64,000 nucleotides of DNA, taken from the NCBI GenBank assembly GCA_031277535.1, contig JAITMD010000017.1:19767-83766 (forward strand). Direction: 5' to 3'. Below the pieces are notes generated by a model. That model did not search any database. It was not told the DNA's origin and saw only the letters and a program-made list of their open reading frames with translations. A program made the translations under genes and the position numbers. Shown here in pieces: positions 39,212-47,485 of this stretch (within the stretch, counting starts at the first letter, position 1; each line of letters begins with the position of its first letter). The DNA comes from Flavobacteriaceae bacterium (lineage in GTDB: Bacteria > Bacteroidota > Bacteroidia > Flavobacteriales > Flavobacteriaceae).

Positions 39212-40276
39212 TTAAGATTTCAGTTCCTTATTATAATAAACAAGATAATAGTACATCTGTCTTTCTTCATCCCAACCTTTTTCAATATACTTATCAGCAC
39301 TTTCTGGATTAACAAAATCCAATTTGATAGTGATATTCGTATCTAAGTTGATTACGTTTTTAATCTTTTTACGCGCATCTGAAACAGCTCCATTTGCAAT
39401 AGGGAAGGAGGTAAGATCTTCAATGCTATACTTTTCGCCTTTATCTACTTTGTAGTTTTTGAATTCAGAGATTAAGTCTGGATTGTCGATTACTTCGTTT
39501 AAGAAATTTGTTTCTTCAAAATCGTCATTACTTGCAAAGTAGTTTACTGAGCGATTCATAAACATAACCTCTTCTTTTTTATCTTCTGCGGGTAGTACTA
39601 CTTCCTTAGCGAAGTCTTGACAGAATTTAAGGTACTTTTTAGTGTAATATGTTTCGTCTTGGAATATGTCTACAGATAAGAAGTGTTCAAGCCAATAACG
39701 AGCATCGTATTTGTTGCTATCTACTGTTAGTATTTTGTAGCCTTCTTCTTTGTGGTAGTTGAAGATAAGTACTCCTTTGTCTAACTTGTCAAGTGATATT
39801 CCTTGTTTAAGATTCATTTCTAAGCGAGACTCTTTTTCGTTTATCTCCAGGTAATCCGATTTGATTTCACTTTTGAATATTCCAATTGCGTCTACTACAT
39901 TATTGTCAATTGAAAGGTTTGTTAAGTAAGCGACATATACTTCTCCATTTTTGATATGAGGGTGGTTACTTTGGTCGAATAGGTGTTGCGTTATTCTCTT
40001 TGAAACTTCTTGTACTTTTTCAGGAGAAGGGCAAGTGAATACCTCGCTTACATAGTTGTACATCTCATTAAATTCTAAATCTACATCGTGTGCAAATTGA
40101 TAGTAGTTTTCTTCTTTCTCTCTAAATGGTTTAAAGAAGAATTCTTTTACAAGTGGTGCAATTTCATCTGTAAGATTGTAAGGTTCTTCTGATAAAAAGA
40201 CTGCTTCATTTCTGCTTTTGTTTCCAACTTTGTGGATAGCTAATGTTTCGATTTGTGTGTTGAATAAGTTAATCAT
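39212..40276 (-). CDS. 37-kDa nucleoid-associated protein family (NdpA/YejK-like)
   Basis: 354 aa. The start (NKSRNEAVFLSEEPYNLTDE near residues 19-38), the central FNEMYNYVS region and the C-terminal KGEKYSIEDL and ITIKLDF strands match the NA37/NdpA family (E. coli YejK). These proteins bind the nucleoid. It is the last gene of the early operon. A phage copy may act on host or phage chromatin, or against restriction; that is inference. Confidence 0.75.
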   Translation of the reverse strand: MINLFNTQIETLAIHKVGNKSRNEAVFLSEEPYNLTDEIAPLVKEFFFKPFREKEENYYQFAHDVDLEFNEMYNYVSEVFTCPSPEKVQEVSKRITQHLFDQSNHPHIKNGEVYVAYLTNLSIDNNVVDAIGIFKSEIKSDYLEINEKESRLEMNLKQGISLDKLDKGVLIFNYHKEEGYKILTVDSNKYDARYWLEHFLSVDIFQDETYYTKKYLKFCQDFAKEVVLPAEDKKEEVMFMNRSVNYFASNDDFEETNFLNEVIDNPDLISEFKNYKVDKGEKYSIEDLTSFPIANGAVSDARKKIKNVINLDTNITIKLDFVNPESADKYIEKGWDEERQMYYYLVYYNKELKS

Positions 40277-40304
40277 TCGTTTTTATTTTTAAAGGGGTTA
40301 TTAA

Positions 40305-40562
40305 TTACTCTCTAGACCATCTGTTTTTGTCTAGAGTTATTTGTTCTTGTTCTTTTATTCTCTCTACAATTGTATAAGCTACTGCCTTTCCACTTGTTGC
40401 CTTTCCTTTGTCATAGTTTTGTACATAAAATTCTAATGCCCAAAAAATTACATCTTCTACCATTACTAGGTGCCCTTGCTCTTCTAATTCTTCTAAAAGA
40501 ATATCTTTTGCAACTGTTTCTGAAACAGACTCTTTAAAGTCTTCTAGTTTGTTTTTTGCCAT
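40305..40562 (-). CDS. Hypothetical early protein
   Basis: 85 aa, acidic, helical, no recognised motif. 28 bp before the NdpA-like gene in the early operon. The stretch before its ATG (TTTATAAAGACAA) is the same as before the small gene at 40582. Confidence 0.6.
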   Translation of the reverse strand: MAKNKLEDFKESVSETVAKDILLEELEEQGHLVMVEDVIFWALEFYVQNYDKGKATSGKAVAYTIVERIKEQEQITLDKNRWSRE

Positions 40563-40581
40563 GTTTATTTGTCTTTATAAA

Positions 40582-40752
40582 TTATCTTCTATGTTTTAAC
40601 CCTTTGTGTCTGTTCTTGCACATTGGTAATGCGCAACGGTACTCTTTGTAATTTGGCATAAAAAATATGACTCCATATTTTATATCCATTCTCCATCCTA
40701 AACACATAAACCATCGTTTAGAGTGCTTGATTCCTTTGTACTTTTTACTCAT
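40582..40752 (-). CDS. Small basic Cys-containing early protein
   Basis: 56 aa: MSKKYKGIKHSKRWFMCLGW at the start and CALPMCKNRHKG near the end. Very basic, with Cys and His that could hold zinc or bind nucleic acid. It starts 2 bp after the stop of the oxygenase-like gene at 40755, filling an otherwise empty gap in the operon. Confidence 0.6.
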   Translation of the reverse strand: MSKKYKGIKHSKRWFMCLGWRMDIKYGVIFFMPNYKEYRCALPMCKNRHKGLKHRR

Positions 40753-40754
40753 AA

Positions 40755-41306
40755 CTACTTGTCTTTATAAAAAACTACTAACACTATTCTTTCTCCTGAT
40801 ACTATTCGAGCAGGATACTTACTATGAAATAGATTAGAACTGTAGGTTAATAATTTGTTTGGTTCGCTGTAGAATACTTTTTGAATACTCCACTTTTTCC
40901 AATCATTCGCATCTTCTGTGATTAATCGGTTAAATTCTTCGTCAGTCACATCTTTTGGAAGTTCCTCTCCGTAGATATGATGGTTCCAAAATGCTGTTCC
41001 GTTTTCGCTTACAGTTCCTTTTTGATTTAAGTATAACACCTTAGCAAGTGATGTTTTTTCGCCTTGTATTATGTTATCAGAATGAATACGAAGGTCTGTG
41101 TCAAAATCAGGAGTAGCACGTCTAATAAAGGTTACTATTAGGTCGTGTTTTTCTTCTTGCAAGTAGGAGAGAACATCATCAGGTACTTTTAAGAATTCGA
41201 ATTCTTTCTCGCCTAAATTGATTCTTTCAAACTCTGATTTTTGACAATAGTTTTGCAGTTCCTCAAATACCTTCTGAGGAAGAAAATTGTTTTCGGTCTG
41301 TATCAT
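40755..41306 (-). CDS. 2OG-Fe(II) oxygenase-like protein 1
   Basis: 183 aa. RIHSDN near residue 72 gives the H-x-D iron motif, FHSKYPARIVSGER near 160 gives the distal His and the Arg for 2-oxoglutarate, followed by a strand VLVVFY. This is the layout of small 2OG-Fe(II) dioxygenases. The substrate is unknown. It lies in an early operon with a second such gene at 42211, so nucleic-acid or protein modification is possible. Confidence 0.65.
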   Translation of the reverse strand: MIQTENNFLPQKVFEELQNYCQKSEFERINLGEKEFEFLKVPDDVLSYLQEEKHDLIVTFIRRATPDFDTDLRIHSDNIIQGEKTSLAKVLYLNQKGTVSENGTAFWNHHIYGEELPKDVTDEEFNRLITEDANDWKKWSIQKVFYSEPNKLLTYSSNLFHSKYPARIVSGERIVLVVFYKDK

Positions 41307-41315
41307 GTGAAATGT

Positions 41316-41408
41316 TTAAAGAAAAAATAAATTTAATATAACAATAGCTGTTGCAGTCGCTATTAATACGGCAGTTTCAAAGTTTTGCCACTTGTTTTTG
41401 TTTTGCAT
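41316..41408 (-). CDS. Very small membrane protein
   Basis: 30 aa: a polar start (MQNKNKWQNFE) then one transmembrane helix (TAVLIATATAIVILNLFFL). It lies just before the oxygenase-like gene. Small single-helix proteins also occur at 52954. Existence is inferred from operon position and the membrane helix. Confidence 0.45.
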   Translation of the reverse strand: MQNKNKWQNFETAVLIATATAIVILNLFFL

Positions 41409-41429
41409 TTTTAGTTATTTTATACTAAT

Positions 41430-41466
41430 ATTTTGTTTATTAATTGTTAATTTTATACTTTAGTCA
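41430..41466 (+). promoter_or_regulatory. Promoter of plus-strand secreted-protein gene
   Basis: TTTTGTTTATTAATTGTTAA followed by TTTTATACTTTAG. The first 23 bases are shared, with one change, with 46948-46970 before the related gene at 47003. A TTTG element lies about 18 bp upstream of the TATACTTT box, fitting a Bacteroidota promoter. Confidence 0.6.
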
Positions 41467-41490
41467 AAACCAATTTTAAAATTTTATATT

Positions 41491-41805
41491 ATGAAAAACT
41501 TATTTTTGCTATTCGCATTAGTATTTTCGATGGGAGCGTTTGCTCAGAAACCAATTAAATATGAGCCAATACCTGAGCCATGTTTATATGTTTTTGATTT
41601 TGTGCCAAAATGTAATAAACTTACTTACCTGTTATGGGGTACTTATGAATTAAGTGTTTGTGGAGATTTTAGATTACAACCAGGATATGATACAATGAAT
41701 GATCAATTAATGGATTATTTATGTCAAAATGGAGTTTTGCCTGGAAATGTATCTATTGTTAAATTCACACCTTTTCCAGATATTGTAATTGGAGGAAAAA
41801 AATAA
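41491..41805 (+). CDS. Small secreted protein, family with 47003
   Basis: 104 aa. Signal peptide MKNLFLLFALVFSMGAFAQ, cleaved after AFA. The mature part has four Cys. The C-terminal half (MNDQLMDYLCQNGVLPGNVS, then IVKFTPFP) aligns with VNQVADKICQTGD...GNVRVIKIEY of the protein at 47003. It has its own promoter and terminator and is antisense to the early operon, as expected for a gene read in the lysogen. Function unknown. Confidence 0.75.
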   Translation: MKNLFLLFALVFSMGAFAQKPIKYEPIPEPCLYVFDFVPKCNKLTYLLWGTYELSVCGDFRLQPGYDTMNDQLMDYLCQNGVLPGNVSIVKFTPFPDIVIGGKK

Positions 41806-41811
41806 ATATTT

Positions 41812-41839
41812 AAAAGCTATCTTAACGGATAGCTTTTTT
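41812..41839. terminator. Terminator after secreted-protein gene
   Basis: AAAAGCTATC pairs with GATAGCTTTT around TTAACG, followed by Ts; it also gives A/T runs on the minus side. Confidence 0.85.
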
Positions 41840-41857
41840 ATTTACTATCCATTACCA

Positions 41858-42214
41858 TTACAGATTATTTTCTCTTTCTAATTGCTCAATAATAGCTTGT
41901 ATTTTTAAAGGATTATCAACTCTTAGTATTTTGATAAAGCGATGTACTAAATCATCTGATATGATATTTTCTCCATGAAGTTTTACGCCTAAATTTTCAA
42001 GAGCATTTAGCAAATCTGATTCATTAGCATCTTCTAAGTGTTCTAAACCACAACATTCATAAGCGTCATCTTTTTCAATTAAATAGAACTCCCAAAAAAC
42101 ATAATCTTTGATTTCCTCATTTGTGACAATTTCTAACACTTCATCTGCATACTCATCAAAGTACTTCTTACTTCCTTTGAGTGCATTTCTAAATATTCTT
42201 TCTTGTATTGTCAT
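41858..42214 (-). CDS. Hypothetical early protein
   Basis: 118 aa, acidic, helical. No recognised domain. It overlaps the stop of the upstream oxygenase-like gene by 4 bp, so it is probably translated with it. Confidence 0.6.
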   Translation of the reverse strand: MTIQERIFRNALKGSKKYFDEYADEVLEIVTNEEIKDYVFWEFYLIEKDDAYECCGLEHLEDANESDLLNALENLGVKLHGENIISDDLVHRFIKILRVDNPLKIQAIIEQLERENNL

Positions 42215-42858
42215 GGCTTTATTTTTTGAGGGATATTTCTTGTTTGACTTCTTTCTCTATACTCCCAATCGTGAGTTATAATGTCGTTTCTTGCGTTTCC
42301 TTTTAAGTCGTATTTATCTTTTGAATAAGAGACTTTTGCAAAACAACGCAAGCCGTTAAATTCCTCTATCGTGTTTGTTTCGTGGATATTGAATTGATTC
42401 AAACGAAGAATAGTATTTGTTGGATAAACAACTCTTTCACATTTACTTTTTTGCTGTTCGAAATACTCAATTGATTTGTTATCATCCATTGGTACATTTG
42501 GAAATTCGCCACTGTAAAAGATAGTTGGCATTTCATTTGACCAGATGTAGTTTATGTCATTTGTCATAAAACCATCTGAATGAATACCTGGGCGATTTAA
42601 ATTATTTGCTGTGGTTGTGTAGATTTGTTTTACAGTTAAGTAAACATAGTTTTCTTTAAACTCTTTTACTCCTCGCAAATTGATAAAGTCATTATTTACA
42701 ACTGTTAGAAGTTCAGTTATAAAGTCGTTGTCTAATCTACTTGGTATTGAAAAGTAAAAGGAGTCCTTGTCTTTGATTGGTAGATACTGATAAAACATCA
42801 TTTCGTCAATTCCATTCTCAATAGTTCCAACTTCGTGGGGTAGTGTTCCGTATTTCAT
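42211..42858 (-). CDS. 2OG-Fe(II) oxygenase-like protein 2
   Basis: 215 aa. GIHSDGF near residue 92 carries the H-x-D motif. FNIHETNTIEEFNGLRCFAK near 160-180 carries the distal His and the Arg expected to bind 2-oxoglutarate, followed by a beta strand. The fold call is moderate; the substrate is unknown. Adjacent to two uncharacterised genes in the early operon. Confidence 0.6.
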   Translation of the reverse strand: MKYGTLPHEVGTIENGIDEMMFYQYLPIKDKDSFYFSIPSRLDNDFITELLTVVNNDFINLRGVKEFKENYVYLTVKQIYTTTANNLNRPGIHSDGFMTNDINYIWSNEMPTIFYSGEFPNVPMDDNKSIEYFEQQKSKCERVVYPTNTILRLNQFNIHETNTIEEFNGLRCFAKVSYSKDKYDLKGNARNDIITHDWEYRERSQTRNIPQKIKP

Positions 42859-42860
42859 AG

Positions 42861-43499
42861 CTAAACCCCTTTAATGTCATAAATTGAAACTTGATTTTTC
42901 TGAGCGACCTTTTCTTTCTCTTTATCCTCGTTATGCTTAATAACTTTTTTAGCAATCCCACACATAGACTTCTCGTCTATTTTGTAGGCTTGTAGAATAG
43001 CTGTAACGTTAAGTAAGTCAACAAAAGGAATACTTGCTACTTCGTGAATGAATTTATCAAAGTAACCTTGCACGTCAAAAACATCGTCTTCATGAGTTTT
43101 TACAAAGTGTTCAAAGTCTGGATTAAGTCCTTTGATACTTTCAGCAGCAAGTTTTAAATGCTTGTGTGCGTTCTTGGTTACTTGGCTTTTGTTTGGTAGA
43201 AATTCAATAGTTTCTTTCAGATACATACTTACGCACTCAGCCATGATTGTAAGTTTGGTCATGGCATTTGCTTTAGCGAAAATGTACTCGCTTTCTTTTA
43301 TGATAATTACGCGAGAGTTAGCCAATTTGTAGTAGTTGATTATTCGCAGTGCTTCCTGATTTTTGTTTGCATAGGTAGCTCCTGCAAGATCACTTGTAAA
43401 GTATTGGTGTTTTCCGTTGTAGTATTTTGTATTAGCTCCTTCTCCTGTAGCAATTATGAAAAGGTTTGGCTCGTTATTTTGGTTGTTCATTTTAGACAA
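42861..43499 (-). CDS. Hypothetical early protein
   Basis: 212 aa, mixed alpha/beta; the N-terminal part has YYNGKHQYFTSDLAGATYAN. No catalytic motif recognised. It is two bp from the oxygenase-like gene downstream and is preceded by an imperfect 25-bp palindrome. Confidence 0.6.
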   Translation of the reverse strand: MSKMNNQNNEPNLFIIATGEGANTKYYNGKHQYFTSDLAGATYANKNQEALRIINYYKLANSRVIIIKESEYIFAKANAMTKLTIMAECVSMYLKETIEFLPNKSQVTKNAHKHLKLAAESIKGLNPDFEHFVKTHEDDVFDVQGYFDKFIHEVASIPFVDLLNVTAILQAYKIDEKSMCGIAKKVIKHNEDKEKEKVAQKNQVSIYDIKGV

Positions 43500-43505
43500 T
43501 AGTTG

Positions 43506-43530
43506 AACTGTTCGATAAATTCGAATAGTT
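43506..43530. other. 25-bp imperfect palindrome
   Basis: AACTGTTCGA and TCGAATAGTT flank TAAAT, one mismatch in ten. Lies between two early genes, just upstream of the start at 43499. Operator or RNA hairpin. Confidence 0.45.
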
Positions 43531-43555
43531 GGTTTTACAATAAGTTTTTGTTGAT

Positions 43556-44458
43556 TTATCTAAGCCAATCGTCAATTGGTTTACCTTCGTTTATTCTCCT
43601 TTGAAAGACTCCTTCAAGAATAATTTGCTCAAGTTTGAGCTGTATTTTTTCGTGCTTTCCAAGCTCTACCTCTCCAAGAATTTGCTGCAATAAAGATTTG
43701 CTTTGTGTTCTTTCAGGATTTGAAATCTCGTTTTGAATTTCTTTCTCAACTAATTCCTTAGCAAGCTGTTTTTTTTCAGAATACCATTCGTTAAGTTTAA
43801 GCGACGATTTTTCGTTTGGATAAGGAATAATACCACGAAAGACTAATTCTTGAAATACGTGGCTAAAAGGTGGTAAAATTGAGTCATTAGATTTGTATTC
43901 TTCAAACAACCTTTTGATTCCGTCGTCTAAAATCTTCTTTTTTTGACTTTCTGAAACTTCTGGGAGTTGATTTTGAGTTGGCAAAACTGTTTCTTTCGAA
44001 ATGTTGTGTTTTTGCTTTAGCTCAAGTTTCCAAGCTTCGTACTTTTTTAGAATTTCAGCTGCATAACCTGTGTCGAAAAGTTGATAATGTTTTGTAACTG
44101 TTTCGTAAAGCCGCATTCGCTCAAGTTCAAAAGCTTTGAAAATTTCTTCAGGAGTGAGATGAGAATAAACCAACATAAACATTCTTAAGATTTCTTCCAT
44201 CATTAGCGAGTCTGTTTTTTCTTTCATTCCACTCAAAGCAATTGATTTTGTTATAACCTGAGTAAGTAACATAGATAGAAATTCATCATCAAGTCTTTCT
44301 CTAATGGTTTTGCTCAGGTAAGTTTTCTTTACAAAGCTGATTGGCGTTGTCAAGCATTTGTTTTCTAACTCGCTCAGCTGCCTCATAACCAATGGTGGCA
44401 TTGTGTCTGATTGTATCGATTGATTGACGACCGACAAAGCGTTCTTGTTGTTGTCCAT
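43556..44458 (-). CDS. Replication-region protein, possible helicase loader
   Basis: Up to 300 aa, helical, charged. It follows the replication-initiator-like gene, the usual place for a helicase loader, but shows no P-loop. The longest frame overlaps the upstream gene by 158 bp. An ATG at 44272, 29 bp after the upstream stop, would remove the overlap and 62 residues. I cannot decide the start. Function is inferred from position only. Confidence 0.55.
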   Translation of the reverse strand: MDNNKNALSVVNQSIQSDTMPPLVMRQLSELENKCLTTPISFVKKTYLSKTIRERLDDEFLSMLLTQVITKSIALSGMKEKTDSLMMEEILRMFMLVYSHLTPEEIFKAFELERMRLYETVTKHYQLFDTGYAAEILKKYEAWKLELKQKHNISKETVLPTQNQLPEVSESQKKKILDDGIKRLFEEYKSNDSILPPFSHVFQELVFRGIIPYPNEKSSLKLNEWYSEKKQLAKELVEKEIQNEISNPERTQSKSLLQQILGEVELGKHEKIQLKLEQIILEGVFQRRINEGKPIDDWLR

Positions 44459-45281
44459 TTTGATTTTGATTTTGGTTGTTGAAACTGTTTCTTTCCCAAG
44501 TGCGAATTGCTGCTTTCCAATCTTTCATTTTTGTCTTACCTACTTGCCAACCGTTACTTTCGTAGTGGTCGAAAAATCTTTGAGCATCAACTTGGTTGTT
44601 TCGTTCTTGGCAGTATTCTTGAATTTCTTGGATGGTTGGTTTTTTGAAAACTTGCTTTTGACTTTTTGGAAAGAATTTGTTTAGCCAAGTTTGAAAATAA
44701 ACTGTGTTGTGTGGAATAGCGTTCTTGTATAATTTTTCGAAATCAATTTCAACGCCTTCTGTTTTTTTGACGAAATTTTCGAAATCAATTTTAAACGACA
44801 TTTTTTTGCCATTGTAAATATTCCAAATCTTAAATACTTGTTTCTCTAAATCAGAAAAATTTTCTTCGGATTCTGAATTAATAGTTTTAGATATATCTTC
44901 AGATATATCTTTAATAACATTATCATTTACATTAACAGTAACATTTACATTATCATTTACAGCTTGATTTGCTTGTGTTTGCTTGGAACCTGTAGCATTT
45001 GCTTGACTTGCTTGGTTGTTTGCTCTCTGTTGTCCTCCTAATTTTCCAGCATTTACGCGCTTTTCACGTATTTTTTGATACTTTTTTAAATCGCGTTTTA
45101 GTTGTTGTTTAATAGGTTCGAATGCTACTTTTAATACTCTATCTTCTAAATCATCAGGGTTTTTATCGTTAACATAAGCAAGCAAATGCTTGATTAGCTT
45201 ACCTGCTTCTTCATTAGATAGCATATCAAAAGTGCTAATCCAATCACTATATCCAACAAAAGATTTTTTATCCTCTGCCAT
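44301..45281 (-). CDS. DUF6291/DnaD-like replication initiator
   Basis: 326 aa. The N-terminus (residues about 5-70: GYSDWISTFDMLSNEEAGKL, later PIKQQLKRD) matches the DUF6291 domain of Bacteroidota phages and mobile elements. The middle is low-complexity (Asn/Gln/Val). The C-terminal part NGWQVGKTKMKDWKAAIRTW near 255-275 is the DnaD-like/replisome-organiser motif. It likely binds the phage origin and recruits the host replisome. Confidence 0.75.
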   Translation of the reverse strand: MAEDKKSFVGYSDWISTFDMLSNEEAGKLIKHLLAYVNDKNPDDLEDRVLKVAFEPIKQQLKRDLKKYQKIREKRVNAGKLGGQQRANNQASQANATGSKQTQANQAVNDNVNVTVNVNDNVIKDISEDISKTINSESEENFSDLEKQVFKIWNIYNGKKMSFKIDFENFVKKTEGVEIDFEKLYKNAIPHNTVYFQTWLNKFFPKSQKQVFKKPTIQEIQEYCQERNNQVDAQRFFDHYESNGWQVGKTKMKDWKAAIRTWERNSFNNQNQNQNGQQQERFVGRQSIDTIRHNATIGYEAAERVRKQMLDNANQLCKENLPEQNH

Positions 45282-45477
45282 TGTTATTCGTTTTTACAAG
45301 TTTTCGTGTTCTCGAATCCACTTGAACCCAAGTGTAACCATCGCATAGCTTTTTACTTTCTTGTTCGTTATTAGAGTTTGAAAGTTGTTTTGCTTTGTTT
45401 TTTAAATCTGATTCTTGTTCGAAGATAGATTTAGGCTCCTTTTCAAGAACCTTTTTCTTTTTGAGTGGCTTAGTCAT
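45268..45477 (-). CDS. Small basic early protein
   Basis: 69 aa from the ATG at 45477, directly after the preceding stop (a start at 45501 would overlap it). Lys-rich, with a central charged helix. No motif. It overlaps the initiator gene by 14 bp. Confidence 0.5.
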   Translation of the reverse strand: MTKPLKKKKVLEKEPKSIFEQESDLKNKAKQLSNSNNEQESKKLCDGYTWVQVDSRTRKLVKTNNNGRG

Positions 45478-45479
45478 AA

Positions 45480-46178
45480 TTAATAATCTTCTCTGTACCA
45501 TTCTGTACTAATACACTCATCAAGTTCTGTTACTTCAACTTGAGCTGCGTATAGTCTGAAAATTTTACTTTCTACTGTTCTGTAATTAGCTATTTTAAAA
45601 GGAGTAACTTTTTTATGGTGTCTATTCCACCAATCTGAAACTCTAAAACACCCCATACTGCTAAAACTACCATCATTGTTTTTGTAAATAACAAATTGAA
45701 AATCACACTCTCTCGCTTCTTTGTTAGGTTCAAAATCTGCACTAACATCTAAATGTCCATATTGACTTTCTTCTACTAAAAATGTTATTTCTCCACTTGA
45801 TTCAGATTCATCATCATCTTGAGCTCCTTCAATTATGATGTCAGCAATTTCTTGTAGAGTGATAGATTTTTGATTTACAAAACCTATTGTTTCGGAAATC
45901 ATTTTATTAATAGGCTCTAAGTTTACTTGCTCTATTAATTGACTATTTATTGTTTCAGCTATTAAAGCGTTATAGTCTATGGTGTCAAACTTCATTAAAT
46001 TGATATTCATTGACTCTGAAATATTTTCTTTGATTTTCTTTTTGATATCTGAGTCCCATCTGAATAAATCTTTTACTATTTCTTCAATTGCTTCTTCTGT
46101 TCTTTTTTGTACCATTTCAGGTAGTTTGCTTTCAATTACTGAATCAATAGCTTTCTGTGTTACTTCGTTTAAATTCAT
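45480..46178 (-). CDS. Hypothetical early protein
   Basis: 232 aa. Helical, acidic N-terminal half; beta-rich C-terminal half (GHLDVSADFEPNKEARECDF) of a kind seen in small phage hypothetical proteins. Function unknown. Between the SSB-like gene and the initiator. Confidence 0.6.
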   Translation of the reverse strand: MNLNEVTQKAIDSVIESKLPEMVQKRTEEAIEEIVKDLFRWDSDIKKKIKENISESMNINLMKFDTIDYNALIAETINSQLIEQVNLEPINKMISETIGFVNQKSITLQEIADIIIEGAQDDDESESSGEITFLVEESQYGHLDVSADFEPNKEARECDFQFVIYKNNDGSFSSMGCFRVSDWWNRHHKKVTPFKIANYRTVESKIFRLYAAQVEVTELDECISTEWYREDY

Positions 46179-46209
46179 TTCTTAATTTTTTAAAGGGGTT
46201 TTGACTTAA

Positions 46210-46683
46210 TTAAAATGGTAAATCATCTTGGACTTCCTCTTGTTGTGGGAATTGACCTCCTTGATATTGTTGTTGTGGATATCCTTGCTGTTGTATCTGT
46301 TGCATTTGAGGAGGATATCCTTGTTGCTGTTGGTATTGCTGTTGATAAGCGTCTACAGCCGAGCCTTGACCGTAGTATTGACCACCTTGCATTTGTTGTT
46401 GTTCTTGTATTTGTTGAATAGCCCAACCTTGAATAGTGTTGAAGTATTTTACTTCACCTTGCGGATTAACCCATTCTCTACCTTGGATATTAATGCTTAT
46501 TTCTACCTTTTGGTTTGGATAGAAACTATTAAGCAAATCACATTTGTCATTCATAAACGTGATCAATACATTCTGTGGATAGCTTGGATTATCCTTTGTT
46601 ATGAGTACCATTTCTCTTTTTCGGAAAGTAGCACTCGCTTGCTCTGTTTGATTAATGAGCTTTATATAACCTATTAGTTTCAT
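46210..46683 (-). CDS. SSB-like protein (DUF3127 type)
   Basis: 157 aa. The first 95 residues form an OB-like fold with RKREMVLITKDNPSYPQNVL and GREWVNPQGEVKYFN, matching the DUF3127 family, an SSB-like group common in Bacteroidota. A Gln/Gly/Tyr-rich linker follows, and the protein ends EEVQDDLPF, the acidic tip by which SSBs recruit partners. It probably coats single strands for RecT recombination and replication. Confidence 0.8.
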   Translation of the reverse strand: MKLIGYIKLINQTEQASATFRKREMVLITKDNPSYPQNVLITFMNDKCDLLNSFYPNQKVEISINIQGREWVNPQGEVKYFNTIQGWAIQQIQEQQQMQGGQYYGQGSAVDAYQQQYQQQQGYPPQMQQIQQQGYPQQQYQGGQFPQQEEVQDDLPF

Positions 46684-46694
46684 TTCTATTAGTT

Positions 46695-46898
46695 TTAGTT
46701 ATCATTATTTTCTTCAAGGTTATGTTCATCAGAACATGAACTACAATAGTATTTACCATCATATTCTCGCCAATCACTATCATAGGCAGAGTCAATCATT
46801 TGATCTTTATCAGAAAAAATTGTAAAGTCTTCATCTTCGAATTGATGTTCACATTTGTCACATTTAAGTGAGTATGCTTCTAATGTTTTTATTGCCAT
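46695..46898 (-). CDS. Zinc-ribbon protein
   Basis: 67 aa with CDKCEHQF near residue 13 and YYCSSCSDEH near 50: two CxxC pairs that should hold one zinc. Rest acidic. Probably a small nucleic-acid or protein-binding accessory of the early operon. Confidence 0.65.
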   Translation of the reverse strand: MAIKTLEAYSLKCDKCEHQFEDEDFTIFSDKDQMIDSAYDSDWREYDGKYYCSSCSDEHNLEENNDN

Positions 46899-46947
46899 TT
46901 TTATTCATCGATTACTACAATCGAGAAGTTTTGATTTTATGAAAAAA

Positions 46948-46980
46948 TTTTGTTTATCAATTGTTAATTTGTATGTTTAT
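46948..46980 (+). promoter_or_regulatory. Promoter of second secreted-protein gene
   Basis: TTTTGTTTATCAATTGTTAA followed by TTTGTATGTTTAT, matching the promoter at 41430. TATGTTTA is one off TAnnTTTG. Confidence 0.6.
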
Positions 46981-47002
46981 AACAACCAAATAAATTTTAA
47001 TT

Positions 47003-47401
47003 ATGAAAAAATTAATGTTAATGGGAGCGTTTTTGCTTTCAGTCGGAGCGTTTGCTCAATCAGGAGGTATGTATACAGGACCTGCAGAACCACAAGATAT
47101 AGCAGGGTGGTTTAAATACGAGTTTTATGCTTGTGATAGTAATGGACAGCCTATTACTAGCCAATTTCAAAGTGGTTATAAAAAGTTTTATGTAGAAATT
47201 TATCAAACTATTTATGGTAAGCCACCTTCTGGAGTTCAGTATACAATAGTTAACCAAGTTGCTGATAAAATATGTCAAACTGGAGATATTGGATTTATGG
47301 GAAATGTGAGAGTAATTAAAATAGAGTATGGACTTAGAACACCACATTTTCGACCTGTAGATGATGGACTTGTACATCAATATGAAGAATTTTTAAACTA
47401 A
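47003..47401 (+). CDS. Small secreted protein, family with 41491
   Basis: 132 aa. Signal peptide MKKLMLMGAFLLSVGAFAQ. The bases coding GAFAQ (GGAGCGTTTGCTCA) are identical to those at 41491. The mature part has two Cys and shares the N-Q-(x)3-D-(x)2-CQ...GNVxxxK pattern with it. Antisense island in the early operon with its own promoter and a hairpin after it. Function unknown; possibly a periplasmic exclusion factor. Confidence 0.75.
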   Translation: MKKLMLMGAFLLSVGAFAQSGGMYTGPAEPQDIAGWFKYEFYACDSNGQPITSQFQSGYKKFYVEIYQTIYGKPPSGVQYTIVNQVADKICQTGDIGFMGNVRVIKIEYGLRTPHFRPVDDGLVHQYEEFLN

Positions 47402-47441
47402 TTTTCTCTACTTAATATATAGAAAATACTTAAGCTTTGGA

Positions 47442-47466
47442 GGAGACCAATAAATAAGTGGTCTCC
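47442..47466 (+). terminator. Hairpin after secreted-protein gene
   Basis: GGAGACCA (47442-47449) pairs with TGGTCTCC (47459-47466). No T run follows, so a weak terminator or a structure protecting the 3' end. Confidence 0.45.
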
Positions 47467-47485
47467 CTTGAAGTTTAGGTGCTTT

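Noticed and set aside
46215..46677. Plus-strand frames opposite the SSB-like gene
   Set aside because: They arise from the Gln/Gly-rich repeats of the SSB-like tail read backwards; the minus-strand protein has a clear family and an SSB acidic tip.
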